A DNA stretch of 64,000 nucleotides, from contig NZ_JBBODF010000001.1 in the NCBI RefSeq assembly GCF_038002825.1, positions 7,068,001 through 7,132,000 on the forward strand, given 5' to 3'. Made by a program: the position numbers and the translations under genes. Positions 25,727 to 34,666 of this stretch are shown one piece after another; positions within the stretch are counted from its first letter, which is position 1, and every line of letters starts with the position of its first letter. Under the pieces are notes generated by a model, which did no database searches, was not told where the DNA came from, and worked only from the letters and a program-made list of their open reading frames with translations. Source of the stretch: Paenibacillus sp. FSL H8-0048 (lineage in GTDB: Bacteria > Bacillota > Bacilli > Paenibacillales > Paenibacillaceae).

Positions 25727-27022
25727 ATGCAGGAGCATAGGTTTTTTCGGCCGCCAAAAGGGGTAAAAGCGCTCCTGCTTCTGCCAGCACTGCTGCTGGT
25801 CCTCCAGCTGCTTCTGCTGTGTGGAAGCACGGCAAGCGCCGCAAGTTCTGCAAGTGTTGCAGATGCTCCAAGTACGGCTCCGGTTCCTTCATCCCCGGCT
25901 GCAGCCGGCAGCGGAGGCCCTACGTCTCCCGTTGACCAGTGGGTGAAGGGGCAGGTAGAGCATCTGCCGAAGGACAAAGTGGAGTCTTACTGGGATCAGT
26001 TAATGAAGGATTACGGGGGATTTTTCCCGGAAGGCCGGACGCCTTCCTTAATGGATATGCTGCTGCCGGGAGATAAGGGCTTAAGCTTCAAAAGCGTATT
26101 GTCCGGCCTGATGAACTTCATGTGGCATGAGGTGCTTTACAACGGCAAGCTGCTGGTCACGATTGTGATGATCAGTGTGCTGAGCATGATTTTGGAGACG
26201 CTGCAGACTGCTTTTGAACGGAAATCCGTCAGTAAAATCGCTTATATGCTCTGCTACATGGTGGTGCTGGTCATCGCCGTTAACAGCTTCAATGTCGCTA
26301 TCGGCTATGCCAAGGATGCCATCGACCGGATGATCGACTTCATGATGGCCATGATTCCGCTGCTGTTCGCGCTGCTGGCCTCGATGGGCAATATCGTCAC
26401 GGTGTCGGTGACCCATCCGCTGATTGTATTCATGATCCATACCGTAGGCACGTTGATTCATACGCTGGTCTTCCCGCTGCTGTTCTTCTCGGCGGTGCTG
26501 CATCTGGTGAGCGCCATGTCGGAGAAATACAAGCTGACCCATCTGGCCAACCTGCTGCGCAATATCGGGGCCGGGCTGCTCGGGGTGCTGCTGACGGTGT
26601 TTCTCGGCGTGATCTCCGTCAGGGGGATTACCAGCTCGGTTACAGACGGAGTGACCATACGCGCGGCCAAATATATCACAGGGAATTTCGTGCCGGTGAT
26701 CGGCAAAATGTTCGCGGATGCCACGGACACGGTCATCTCGGCCTCGCTGCTGGTGAAGAACGCCATCGGGCTGTCGGGAGTGATCATTATCCTCTTCCTG
26801 TGTGCGTTCCCGGCAATCAAAATTCTGATTCTCGCCCTGATCTATAATCTGGCCGCCGCCGTTATGCAGCCGCTGGGCGAGACACCGATCGTGACCTGCC
26901 TGCAGACGATCGGCAAAAGTATGATTTATGTCTTCGCAGCACTGGCCGCCGTCTCGCTGATGTTCTTCCTGGCGGTAACTATTATGCTGACTGCGGGCAA
27001 TGTGACCGTGATGATGCGTTAG
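25727..27022 (+). CDS. spoIIIAE: Stage III sporulation protein AE
   Basis: A polytopic protein of about 431 residues with an N-terminal signal-like helix (residues 15-32), an Ala/Ser/Pro-rich extracytoplasmic stretch and at least seven further helices (for example LVTIVMISVLSMILETLQTA, PLLFALLASMGNIVTVSVTH). ATG at 25727 follows GGAGGTGAGG. It is the largest membrane protein of the SpoIIIA complex. Confidence 0.95.
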   Translation: MQEHRFFRPPKGVKALLLLPALLLVLQLLLLCGSTASAASSASVADAPSTAPVPSSPAAAGSGGPTSPVDQWVKGQVEHLPKDKVESYWDQLMKDYGGFFPEGRTPSLMDMLLPGDKGLSFKSVLSGLMNFMWHEVLYNGKLLVTIVMISVLSMILETLQTAFERKSVSKIAYMLCYMVVLVIAVNSFNVAIGYAKDAIDRMIDFMMAMIPLLFALLASMGNIVTVSVTHPLIVFMIHTVGTLIHTLVFPLLFFSAVLHLVSAMSEKYKLTHLANLLRNIGAGLLGVLLTVFLGVISVRGITSSVTDGVTIRAAKYITGNFVPVIGKMFADATDTVISASLLVKNAIGLSGVIIILFLCAFPAIKILILALIYNLAAAVMQPLGETPIVTCLQTIGKSMIYVFAALAAVSLMFFLAVTIMLTAGNVTVMMR

Positions 27023-27046
27023 AACGAAATGATAAGGAGGTGCGCC

Positions 27047-27847
27047 ATGTCCTGGCTCAGCAGTTGGCTCCATGAGCTGATTCTCGTCGTGCTGATGGCT
27101 GCATTCGTGGAGATGCTGCTGCCCAGCAAATCCATGGAACGCTATGCGAGGCTGGTCCTCAGCCTGCTGGTCCTGCTGACAATGCTCAGCCCGATCATCT
27201 CTCTGCTGAAGGGCGATGCCAGCAAAGAGCTGACCGTGGCGATGCAGCAGCAGGAGAGAAGCGGGGGGCTGAAGGGCGGAACGGGCGGCGCACCGGATTC
27301 ACTGGACAAGATTCTGGCGGACGGGCGGATGCTCGCCGCCGGAGCGCAGGACCAGAGCCTGAAGCTGGCTGCCGGGGAAATCGCCGGCCAGATGCGCGAC
27401 CAGATTGCCGGGAGCACGGGGCTCGGCGGGGTGAAGGTGACGGTGGCCCTGGCCATGGGCCCGAATCCAAATGCGCCGCTGGGCGAGGAGGTGCCGCAGA
27501 TTTCCTCGGTCACGGTAGCTCTTCCGCCGGAGCAGAGTGCCTCTGGAGGCGCTGTCCCGGGCAGGGGTACTGCAGCCCCACCGTCAGCCGGGCCGATACA
27601 GATTACCCCTGTGGAGCCGGTTCAGGTCAGCCTGGAGGATAGCGGCGGGGAGGGGGAATCACAAGCGTCCTCCTCGGGGGATTCGGCTCCGGCGTCATCC
27701 TCCTCTTCCGGGAGCGGAACGGATGGACCACAGGAGACAGTGACGGAGGAAGCCGGCACCATTATCAAGCTGCTGGAGCAGAACTGGAACCTGGACCCCG
27801 CTCTGATCAAGGTGCAGAGCAGCGGGGGCGGTACCGTGAAATCATAG
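27047..27847 (+). CDS. spoIIIAF: Stage III sporulation protein AF
   Basis: Two N-terminal helices (LHELILVVLMAAFVEMLLP; LVLSLLVLLTMLSPIISLL) precede a periplasm-like ring-building domain. At 266 residues it exceeds the roughly 200 of B. subtilis owing to a Ser/Gly/Glu/Pro-rich insert at about 155-235. ATG at 27047 has AAGGAGG upstream; the earlier ATG at 27029 does not. Confidence 0.93.
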   Translation: MSWLSSWLHELILVVLMAAFVEMLLPSKSMERYARLVLSLLVLLTMLSPIISLLKGDASKELTVAMQQQERSGGLKGGTGGAPDSLDKILADGRMLAAGAQDQSLKLAAGEIAGQMRDQIAGSTGLGGVKVTVALAMGPNPNAPLGEEVPQISSVTVALPPEQSASGGAVPGRGTAAPPSAGPIQITPVEPVQVSLEDSGGEGESQASSSGDSAPASSSSSGSGTDGPQETVTEEAGTIIKLLEQNWNLDPALIKVQSSGGGTVKS

Positions 27848-27865
27848 GTTGAAGGAGGGAAATCA

Positions 27866-28504
27866 ATGGGCAATTGGCTGAAAAAGCTGGAACAGTGGGC
27901 CGGAGGCGGCAGCGGCAGCCCGAAGCGCAGCCACACCTTCCGCTGGCTGATCATTATCGGCCTGCTGGGTGTTGCGATCATGCTGTTCAACTCCTTCGTG
28001 AATGTGAAGAAGCTGGACAACGAGAACACGGGCCGTGAACCGCCGGACAGCGGGAACTCGCAGACAGTGCTGCAGCAGGAGGCCGGGAGCACGAATTCTT
28101 TTGACAGCATCGAACTGGCGATGGAGAACCGCACCAAGGAGATTCTGGAGAAAATTGTGGGGGTCGGCACTGTGGATATCATGGTCACTGTAGATTCCAC
28201 AGAGGAGATTATCGTGCAGCGCAATATGAACGACTCGCAGCAGCAAAGTGAAGAAACGGATGCCAGCGGAGGTAAACGCCATACCACCCAGTACACCAGG
28301 GACGGCCAGATCGTCACTTACAGCCAGTCAGGGAACGAGGCTCCAATTATCACCAAACGGGTGAAACCCCAGGTACGGGGAGTGCTGGTGGTCGCCAAAG
28401 GGGCAGAGAACAAGGTCGTGCGCAGTCTGATTGAGCAGGCGGTTGAAAAGGGGCTTAACGTACCGGTCTACCGGATTTCTGTTGTCCCGCGCAAGCAGGA
28501 ATAG
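27866..28504 (+). CDS. spoIIIAG: Stage III sporulation protein AG
   Basis: One membrane helix (about 28-48: WLIIIGLLGVAIMLFNSF) and an extracytoplasmic ring domain (KEILEKIVGVGTVDIMVTVD ... VKPQVRGVLVVAKGAENKVV). The family builds a large stacked ring resembling type III secretion components. GAAGGAGGG lies before the ATG. Confidence 0.95.
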   Translation: MGNWLKKLEQWAGGGSGSPKRSHTFRWLIIIGLLGVAIMLFNSFVNVKKLDNENTGREPPDSGNSQTVLQQEAGSTNSFDSIELAMENRTKEILEKIVGVGTVDIMVTVDSTEEIIVQRNMNDSQQQSEETDASGGKRHTTQYTRDGQIVTYSQSGNEAPIITKRVKPQVRGVLVVAKGAENKVVRSLIEQAVEKGLNVPVYRISVVPRKQE

Positions 28505-28613
28505 GCATGTCTCCGGCAACCCCGGCATATGCTTTAACAGAAGAGGCTTGTACGATACACACGACTCAGAGACGACAAGAAGGCTGGCAACAAAATTATA
28601 GGAGGTATAGACA

Positions 28614-29543
28614 ATGAAGGGCAAAAGACAAACGATTTGGCTGGTTTCTATGCTCAGTTTGATGGTAGTGCTCTCTGCATATTATCTGTTCACGGAAGAC
28701 ACGGGGGCTCCCATCCCCAAAGAAACCGCAGGCAGCATCCAGGTGGACACTATAAAAGACGGCACGGGCGGCGGAACCGCCACTACGCTGAACAGCGGAC
28801 TTGTCATCAAAGAGGTCAGCACGGATAAAGGGGTTGCAGTAGGAACCGTGGATGACAGCAGCAAGACCGCTAAGGATGAAGCGGCATCCACAGTAGCAAC
28901 TGAGGACAGCACGACTCCGTCCGTGATAGATGACAGCAGTGTGGTTGCTGACAGCAGCAACACTGCCAAGGATACAACTGCTGCAACAGATAAGGCGGTT
29001 ACGACTACGGCTGATAAAGGCAAGGATACGGCTGGCAGCAAGGATACCAAGGAAAATAAGGATGCTAAGGACACCAAGGACAGCAAAGACACCAAAGACA
29101 GCAAAGATACGTCAGCCGCTGCAGACAAGACTCCGGCGAAGGACGACGAGGCAATTCTGGATGAAGTGGCTTCGCAGAGCGTATCGGCCACTAGCCTGTT
29201 CACGAACTACCTGTACGAACGCGAGCAGAAGAACCTGAAGGATCATAATGATTTGCTGGCGCTGATTAACAATATGGATAAGACACCTGCCGAGAATGCG
29301 GCAGCCCAGGAGCAGCTCAGCAAGCTGGAAGAGAAGGAATCCAAAATCACCGGGATTGAAGAGAAGCTCCAACAAAAATATGGCGAAGCCATTGTGAAGG
29401 AAGAAGCCGGTGACGCCTACACGATCGTGGTGCTCAGCGATAAGCTGGATGTGAAGCAGGCGGTAGGCATCGTAGACTTTGTAATGAAGGAATTGAGCGT
29501 TACCCAGGACAAGATTAAGGTCCAATACGTCTCGGAGCAGTAA
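28614..29543 (+). CDS. spoIIIAH: Stage III sporulation protein AH, long-linker form
   Basis: An N-terminal helix (about 8-27) is followed by a very long low-complexity linker (about 40-185) of Thr/Asp/Lys/Ser repeats, including many KDTKDSKD units, and then the YscJ/FliF-like ring domain (about 190-309). It binds forespore SpoIIQ across the septum. At 309 residues it is some 90 longer than B. subtilis SpoIIIAH, almost all in the linker. Last gene of the operon, followed by a terminator. Confidence 0.94.
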   Translation: MKGKRQTIWLVSMLSLMVVLSAYYLFTEDTGAPIPKETAGSIQVDTIKDGTGGGTATTLNSGLVIKEVSTDKGVAVGTVDDSSKTAKDEAASTVATEDSTTPSVIDDSSVVADSSNTAKDTTAATDKAVTTTADKGKDTAGSKDTKENKDAKDTKDSKDTKDSKDTSAAADKTPAKDDEAILDEVASQSVSATSLFTNYLYEREQKNLKDHNDLLALINNMDKTPAENAAAQEQLSKLEEKESKITGIEEKLQQKYGEAIVKEEAGDAYTIVVLSDKLDVKQAVGIVDFVMKELSVTQDKIKVQYVSEQ

Positions 29544-29582
29544 GCCGGCTGAATATAATTAGGGAAAATAGAATAAAATGCC

Positions 29583-29613
29583 GAAAGAGCCCGGGCGCGT
29601 CCCAGGCTCTTTC
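29583..29613 (+). terminator. Terminator of the spoIIIA operon
   Basis: GAAAGAGCC pairs with GGCTCTTTC around a GC-rich loop, followed by CATTTCT. Confidence 0.75.
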
Positions 29614-29631
29614 CATTTCTAGCGTTTGTGA

Positions 29632-29637
29632 TATAAT
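29632..29637 (+). promoter_or_regulatory. Candidate -10 box for accB
   Basis: TATAAT preceded by TGTGA, 186 bases before accB; no clear -35 box at 17 bp. The leader between it and accB contains no recognised riboswitch. Confidence 0.4.
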
Positions 29638-29822
29638 ACATAAAGTTATCGATGTATAGAAAAAAGAAGATTACGCAGGCAGCGGTTACACAAGGTAGCG
29701 ATTCAAGAGAATTACAGAGCAGACCCGCCTTACGGGTATGCTTGTCAGAACGGATATCGTACCCGTCTCAGCCAGCGTCCCCAAAATGGCTTCGAGAGAA
29801 AGCTGAAGGAGTGAACTACCCA

Positions 29823-30332
29823 ATGTTCAAGTTAAGCGAGATTAAGGAATTGATTCAATTGCTGGACCAGACTTCCTCCGTGCACGAGCTGGAGATTGAA
29901 AGCGAAGGTATGAAGCTGGCTATCCGTAAACCGGATCGCTCTGAAGCTGAAGGAACAGTAATTCAGGCGGCTCCTTATACCTACCCCTTTACGCCAGCCC
30001 CGCAGCCGCAAAGTCCGCAGATTATTGCCCCTCCGGCTGTTAGTGAAGTTCCTGCTGCGGCGCAGCAGCCCGCAACCTCCGCTGAAGGCGCATTACATAA
30101 AATCGTCTCGCCGATGGTCGGAACCTTCTACAGTGCGGCTTCACCGGAGACGCCTGCCTTTGTCAATGTCGGAGACCGGGTGAATGAGAAATCCACGGTC
30201 TGCATCATTGAAGCGATGAAGCTGATGAATGAGCTGGAGGCCGAAGTGAAGGGCGAGATTGTCTCTGTCCTGGTTGAGAACGGCCAACTGGTGGAGTACG
30301 GCCAGCCGCTGTTTCTGGTGAGAGCGGAATAA
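29823..30332 (+). CDS. accB: Acetyl-CoA carboxylase biotin carboxyl carrier protein
   Basis: A 169-residue BCCP: N-terminal helix MFKLSEIKELIQLLDQ, Pro/Ala-rich linker (about 55-90), C-terminal biotinyl domain with EAMKLMNE, whose Lys carries biotin. It shuttles carboxyl groups in malonyl-CoA synthesis. The ATG at 29823 has AAGGAG 11 bases upstream. accC follows. Confidence 0.96.
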   Translation: MFKLSEIKELIQLLDQTSSVHELEIESEGMKLAIRKPDRSEAEGTVIQAAPYTYPFTPAPQPQSPQIIAPPAVSEVPAAAQQPATSAEGALHKIVSPMVGTFYSAASPETPAFVNVGDRVNEKSTVCIIEAMKLMNELEAEVKGEIVSVLVENGQLVEYGQPLFLVRAE

Positions 30333-30388
30333 TTGCCGCGAGAATGAGGAGGAGCTTGCAAGCTTCGCTAAACTTTGGGAGGAAACGC

Positions 30389-31732
30389 ATGAACATTCAA
30401 AAAGTGTTGATTGCCAACCGCGGCGAGATTGCGGTCCGCATTATCCGGGCCTGCCGCGAGCTGGGTATTGCCACCGTGGCTGTCTATTCGGAGCCGGACC
30501 GCGATTCTTTGCATGTCCGGCTTGCAGATGAGGCGTACTGCATCGGACCGATGCCCGCCAAGGACAGCTATTTGAACTTTACCAATATTATGAGCGTTGC
30601 CACGCTGACGGAATGCGATGCTATTCATCCCGGCTATGGCTTCCTGGCCGAGAATGCGGATTTCGCCGAGATCTGTGAATCCTGTAACATTACCTTCATC
30701 GGCCCGTCACCGGATGCGATTACGCGGATGGGCGACAAGGCCGTAGCCAAGGAGACGATGAAGCAGGCGGGGGTTCCGATTATTCCGGGCTCCGACGGGC
30801 TTGTCGGCGACATAGAAGAAGCGGTGATGCTGGGCCGGGATATCGGGTATCCGATCATCGTCAAGGCTACCGCAGGCGGCGGAGGCAAGGGCATCCGCAT
30901 TGCCGAGGATGAAGAATCGCTGGTGAAGCAGATTACCGCAGCCCAGCAGGAAGCGCAGAAGGCCTTCGGCAATGCCGGGGTCTACCTGGAGAAATTCCTG
31001 ACCGGCATGAAGCATGTGGAGATTCAGATCATCGCCGACAATCACGGCAACGTAGTCCATCTGGGTGAACGTGACTGCTCTGTGCAGCGCCGCCGCCAGA
31101 AGCTGGTGGAGGAAGCGCCTTGCTCCATCCTGACACCGGAGACCCGTGAGGCGATGGGCCAAGCGGCTGTACGTGCCGCGCTTGCAGTTAATTATTCAGG
31201 GGCGGGCACCCTGGAATTCCTGCTGGGACCTGACGGCCAGTTCTATTTCATGGAGATGAATACCCGTATCCAGGTGGAGCATCCCGTGACCGAAATGGTT
31301 ACCGGAGTAGATCTGATCAAGGAAATGATCTCTGTGGCAGAAGGTAACGCGCTCTCCTTCACCCAACAGGATATTGTCATCAACGGGTGGTCGATCGAGT
31401 GCCGGATCAATGCGGAGGACCCTGAACGTAATTTCATGCCGTCTCCCGGCAAAATCGGCTTCTATCTGCCTCCGGGCGGACTCGGCGTACGGGTGGACAG
31501 CGCAGCGTACCCGGGCTATACCATTTCACCTTTTTATGACTCCATGATTGCCAAGCTGATCGTCTGGGCACCTACCCGGGATGAGGCGGTTGCCAAGATG
31601 AAGCGTGCACTGGCTGAATTTGCGGTGGAGGGCATACATACCACCATTTCATTCCACCAGAGACTGCTGGAGCATCCGGTGTTTTTGGACGGGAACTTCG
31701 ATATCAAGTTTCTTGAGGAGTATGAAGTTTAG
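30389..31732 (+). CDS. accC: Acetyl-CoA carboxylase biotin carboxylase subunit
   Basis: An ATP-grasp enzyme of 447 residues: IQKVLIANRGEIAVRIIRAC, glycine-rich ATP loop KATAGGGGKGIRIA and biotin carboxylase signature FYFMEMNTRIQVEHPVTE. It carboxylates the biotin on AccB. ATG at 30389 has GGGAGGAA upstream. Together with accA/accD elsewhere it makes malonyl-CoA. Confidence 0.98.
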   Translation: MNIQKVLIANRGEIAVRIIRACRELGIATVAVYSEPDRDSLHVRLADEAYCIGPMPAKDSYLNFTNIMSVATLTECDAIHPGYGFLAENADFAEICESCNITFIGPSPDAITRMGDKAVAKETMKQAGVPIIPGSDGLVGDIEEAVMLGRDIGYPIIVKATAGGGGKGIRIAEDEESLVKQITAAQQEAQKAFGNAGVYLEKFLTGMKHVEIQIIADNHGNVVHLGERDCSVQRRRQKLVEEAPCSILTPETREAMGQAAVRAALAVNYSGAGTLEFLLGPDGQFYFMEMNTRIQVEHPVTEMVTGVDLIKEMISVAEGNALSFTQQDIVINGWSIECRINAEDPERNFMPSPGKIGFYLPPGGLGVRVDSAAYPGYTISPFYDSMIAKLIVWAPTRDEAVAKMKRALAEFAVEGIHTTISFHQRLLEHPVFLDGNFDIKFLEEYEV

Positions 31733-31851
31733 GACGGCTTCTCATGGTTTGTCATAAAGTTCGTCAAATGATATAGTATGTTTAATAAGAGGCGTACTGA
31801 GCGCTTGAAGTGCCCCCTACAACTTTTTTGCTGGAAAGGTGTGAAGTCCAA

Positions 31852-32268
31852 ATGAGTACATTGCCGACAGAATTTGAACGTACGGAAATCGGTGAAATCC
31901 AGATCGCTCCAGAGGTGATCGAGGTTATCGCCGGTTTGGCAACCGTTGAGGTGAAAGGTGTGGCCGGAATGAGCGGCGGTTTCGCCGGCGGAATCGTGGA
32001 GCTTCTCGGACGCAAGAACCTGTCCAAAGGGGTTAAGGTTGAGGTTGGACAACGCGAGGCTGCGGTGGATGTGTCCGTAATTATCGAATACGGGTACCGT
32101 CTTCCGGAAGTGGCTGCTGAAATTCAGCGCAATGTTAAGCGCTCCATCGAAACCATGACCGGTCTTACCGTTGTGGAAGTGAACGTGCATATTCATGATG
32201 TGCAGTTCAAAAGCAATACAAGCATTGACAAGAGCGAGGACACGGATGCGGTTATCCGCGTGAAGTAA
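31852..32268 (+). CDS. yqhY: Asp23/Gls24 family alkaline-shock protein (YqhY)
   Basis: A 138-residue DUF322/Asp23 protein (IGEIQIAPEVIEVIAGLATVEVKGVAGM..., VDVSVIIEYGYRLPEVAAEIQ). In B. subtilis YqhY, co-located with accBC, has been tied to lipid and envelope balance. ATG at 31852 has GAAAGGTG upstream. It forms a group with the two following envelope genes; the next one encodes a membrane protein of the same family. Confidence 0.93.
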   Translation: MSTLPTEFERTEIGEIQIAPEVIEVIAGLATVEVKGVAGMSGGFAGGIVELLGRKNLSKGVKVEVGQREAAVDVSVIIEYGYRLPEVAAEIQRNVKRSIETMTGLTVVEVNVHIHDVQFKSNTSIDKSEDTDAVIRVK

Positions 32269-32285
32269 GGGTTCAGTTCTTCCAT

Positions 32286-32312
32286 AAACCCCCGACAGTG
32301 CGTCGAGGGTTT
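32286..32312 (+). terminator. Hairpin after yqhY
   Basis: AAACCCCCGAC and GTCGAGGGTTT pair around AGTGC. There is no T-run, so partial attenuation is more likely than full termination. Confidence 0.55.
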
Positions 32313-32340
32313 ACCTTAATTTAAGGAGGTTGTGAGACTC

Positions 32341-32880
32341 GTGGCCAAAATTCTGGACAGGCTTCTGCTGTTTCTGTACAGCTTAAGCATTGGAATACTA
32401 TCTGTAACTGCCATCCTCCTCTTAAGCGGCGTCATCCCGGACAAGTATGAGATTTCGGACGAACCAGCGGTCTATATCGCTGCGATCTCGGTGGCGGTCA
32501 TTCTGTTCCTGCTGAGTATCCGCTTCTTCTACATCTCTCTGCGCCGCGACCGCGCATCCCTGCCGTCTGTGGATCAGCGCACGGAGTACGGGGATATTCA
32601 GATCTCGATGGAGACCATTGAGAACCTGAGTCTGAAGGCCGCAGGCAAAGTGAAGGGCATCCGTGACCTGAAATCGCGCATCCGTGTCTCACAGGCGGGC
32701 CTTGAGATTATGATCCGGGCGGTTGTTGATGGCGAGCATTCACTTCCGCTGCTTACTACGGATGTACAGCGTCAGGTGCATGATTTCGTACAGGAGACAA
32801 CCGGAATTCCGGTTGCAGATGTGTCTGTATACATTGCTAACCTCACACAGGCACCAAGCTTCAAAAGTCGAGTGGAATAG
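32341..32880 (+). CDS. amaP: Alkaline shock response membrane anchor protein AmaP
   Basis: Two N-terminal membrane helices (about 8-28 and 43-65) followed by a DUF322-like cytoplasmic domain (about 75-165: IQISMETIENLSLKAAGKVK). AmaP tethers Asp23 proteins to the membrane in staphylococci. GTG at 32341 is chosen (GGAGG 11 bases upstream); the GTG at 32332 is too close to that site. Confidence 0.9.
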   Translation: MAKILDRLLLFLYSLSIGILSVTAILLLSGVIPDKYEISDEPAVYIAAISVAVILFLLSIRFFYISLRRDRASLPSVDQRTEYGDIQISMETIENLSLKAAGKVKGIRDLKSRIRVSQAGLEIMIRAVVDGEHSLPLLTTDVQRQVHDFVQETTGIPVADVSVYIANLTQAPSFKSRVE

Positions 32881-32895
32881 AGGTGAGTTTCCCTT

Positions 32896-33129
32896 ATGTC
32901 CTGGAGAGAAGTATGGGAAAGTCACGGGGGTAGAATTACCGGAGTTGCCTTCGGTGTCTTTCTCGGATTGATTTATCTGATTAGCGGTTTTTGGGATATG
33001 CTGTTCTTTGCACTGGTAGTGTTCATCGGATATACGTTCGGCAAACGAAAGGATACCGCGCAGGGTCCCCTCTTTCAATGGCAGGAGATCGCACAGCGGC
33101 TGTCCGGACGCTGGCGTCCCTTCAAATGA
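32896..33129 (+). CDS. DUF2273 small membrane protein
   Basis: A 77-residue protein with two hydrophobic segments (ITGVAFGVFLGLIYLISGF; MLFFALVVFIGYTFGKRK). DUF2273 proteins regularly accompany Asp23/AmaP genes. It starts 15 bases after amaP. Probably part of the same envelope-stress assembly; mechanism unknown. Confidence 0.88.
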   Translation: MSWREVWESHGGRITGVAFGVFLGLIYLISGFWDMLFFALVVFIGYTFGKRKDTAQGPLFQWQEIAQRLSGRWRPFK

Positions 33130-33212
33130 ACCGCGATAGTCTTTCTCCCGGAAGCCTGGAACCCGTTACTTTGAGTTGCTGACCTGCGGAAGAAAGGCTG
33201 CGCGGTTTTTTT
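33129..33212 (+). terminator. Long-stem terminator between DUF2273 gene and nusB
   Basis: AACCGCG (33129-33135) pairs with CGCGGTT (33201-33207) and AGTCTTTCT with AGAAAGGCT, enclosing a 40-odd-base loop region; a T7 run follows. The stem starts at the last codon of the upstream gene. Confidence 0.75.
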
Positions 33213-33261
33213 GAAATATAAAATCAAAACAAGAATGAAAGTTAGTTCGTAGGAGGAACAC

Positions 33262-33711
33262 ATGAAGAGACGTTTAGCGAGAGAGATTATTGTACAAAGC
33301 CTGTACCAGATGGAAATGAATGATGTTGAGGTAACTGAAGCGGTTGAGATGCTGATTGAAGAAGCGGCGGATGAGAACGAGACCGAGCGCGTCATTACGG
33401 ATGAGAGCGAACTGAAGACTTATGTAATTACACATGTCAACGGCGTGTGGGAGCACAAAATGGCGATTGACGATATGCTGGAGCATTACCTTAAGGGCTG
33501 GCAGATGAGCCGCCTGTCACGCGTAGACCGTCAGATTCTGCGTCTGGCTACCTTCGAGATGATCTTCGCCAGCGATGTGCCGGCCAAGGTGTCCGTCAAT
33601 GAGGCAATTGATCTGGCCAAGCATTTCGGCACGGAGGATTCCGGTAAATTCGTGAATGGTGTCCTCGGCAAAATGATTCAGGATGTGGACACGCTGAGAG
33701 CTGAGCTGTAG
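33262..33711 (+). CDS. nusB: Transcription antitermination factor NusB
   Basis: A 149-residue all-helical NusB (MKRRLAREIIVQSLYQMEMND ... RVDRQILRLATFEMIFA ... VSVNEAIDLAKHFGTEDSGKFVNGVLGKM). With NusE it binds boxA RNA and supports rRNA transcription. AGGAGGAA precedes the ATG. Position before folD is conserved in Bacillus. Confidence 0.97.
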   Translation: MKRRLAREIIVQSLYQMEMNDVEVTEAVEMLIEEAADENETERVITDESELKTYVITHVNGVWEHKMAIDDMLEHYLKGWQMSRLSRVDRQILRLATFEMIFASDVPAKVSVNEAIDLAKHFGTEDSGKFVNGVLGKMIQDVDTLRAEL

Positions 33712-33799
33712 TTCTGCTTCAGAATCGGTTCAAATTGAGCAGTAAGCGGCAGTAACAGGCTTATAAGCCTTCAATAGACATATAGGGGAGAGACTTTAC

Positions 33800-34657
33800 A
33801 TGACAGCAGCGATTATCAGCGGTAAACAGGTATCGGACGACATTCGGATCGGGATTGCCCGGGAGGTTGCAGACTTAGCGGAGCGCGGCGTGAAGCCGGG
33901 TCTGGCTGTCGTTCTGGTCGGTGAAGATCCGGCTTCCCAGGTCTATGTGCGCAATAAGGAGAAGTCCTGTATTGAGCTGGGCTTCCATTCCGAGGTGCAC
34001 CGGCTGGATGCCGCTACCACCCAGCAGGAGCTGCTGGCACTGGTGGCAGACCTGAACGGCCGCAGCGATATTGACGGCATCCTCGTTCAGCTGCCGCTTC
34101 CGAAGCATATTGAAGAGAAGGCTGTGATTGACGCCATCTCTGTGGAGAAGGATGTGGATGGCTTCCACCCGGTCAATGTGGGGAACCTCGTCATCGGTGA
34201 CGACAGTCTGCTTCCCTGCACGCCTGCCGGAGTCATTGAACTGATCAAGCGGACCGGTACGGACATCTCCGGTAAGCATGCTGTTGTGATCGGCCGCAGT
34301 AATATTGTCGGCAAGCCGGTATCCCTGCTGTTGCAGCGGGAGAATGCCACAGTAACTATGTGCCACTCGCGCACAGCGAATATGGCTGAGCTTAGCCGTC
34401 AGGCTGATATCCTGGTGGTAGCAATTGGCCGGGCCAACTTCATCGATGCCTCGTTCGTGAAGCCGGGGGCGATTGTCATTGATGTCGGCATGAACCGTCT
34501 GGATACCGGCAAGCTTGCCGGGGATGTCGATTATGAGAGTGCCCGGGAAGTAGCCGGGTTCATTACGCCGGTGCCGGGCGGAGTGGGACCGATGACGATC
34601 ACTATGCTGATGAGCAACACGCTGATCGCGGCCAAACGCCTGCGCGGCCTGAAGTAG
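33800..34657 (+). CDS. folD: Bifunctional methylene-THF dehydrogenase/cyclohydrolase FolD
   Basis: A 285-residue FolD: catalytic YVRNKEKSC with Lys, DGILVQLPLPKHI, PCTPAGVIELI and the Rossmann VIGRSNIVGKPVSLLL, ending TPVPGGVGPMTITMLM. It interconverts methylene-, methenyl- and formyl-tetrahydrofolate using NADP. GGGGAGAG precedes the ATG. Confidence 0.98.
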   Translation: MTAAIISGKQVSDDIRIGIAREVADLAERGVKPGLAVVLVGEDPASQVYVRNKEKSCIELGFHSEVHRLDAATTQQELLALVADLNGRSDIDGILVQLPLPKHIEEKAVIDAISVEKDVDGFHPVNVGNLVIGDDSLLPCTPAGVIELIKRTGTDISGKHAVVIGRSNIVGKPVSLLLQRENATVTMCHSRTANMAELSRQADILVVAIGRANFIDASFVKPGAIVIDVGMNRLDTGKLAGDVDYESAREVAGFITPVPGGVGPMTITMLMSNTLIAAKRLRGLK

Positions 34658-34666
34658 GCCGGACTT

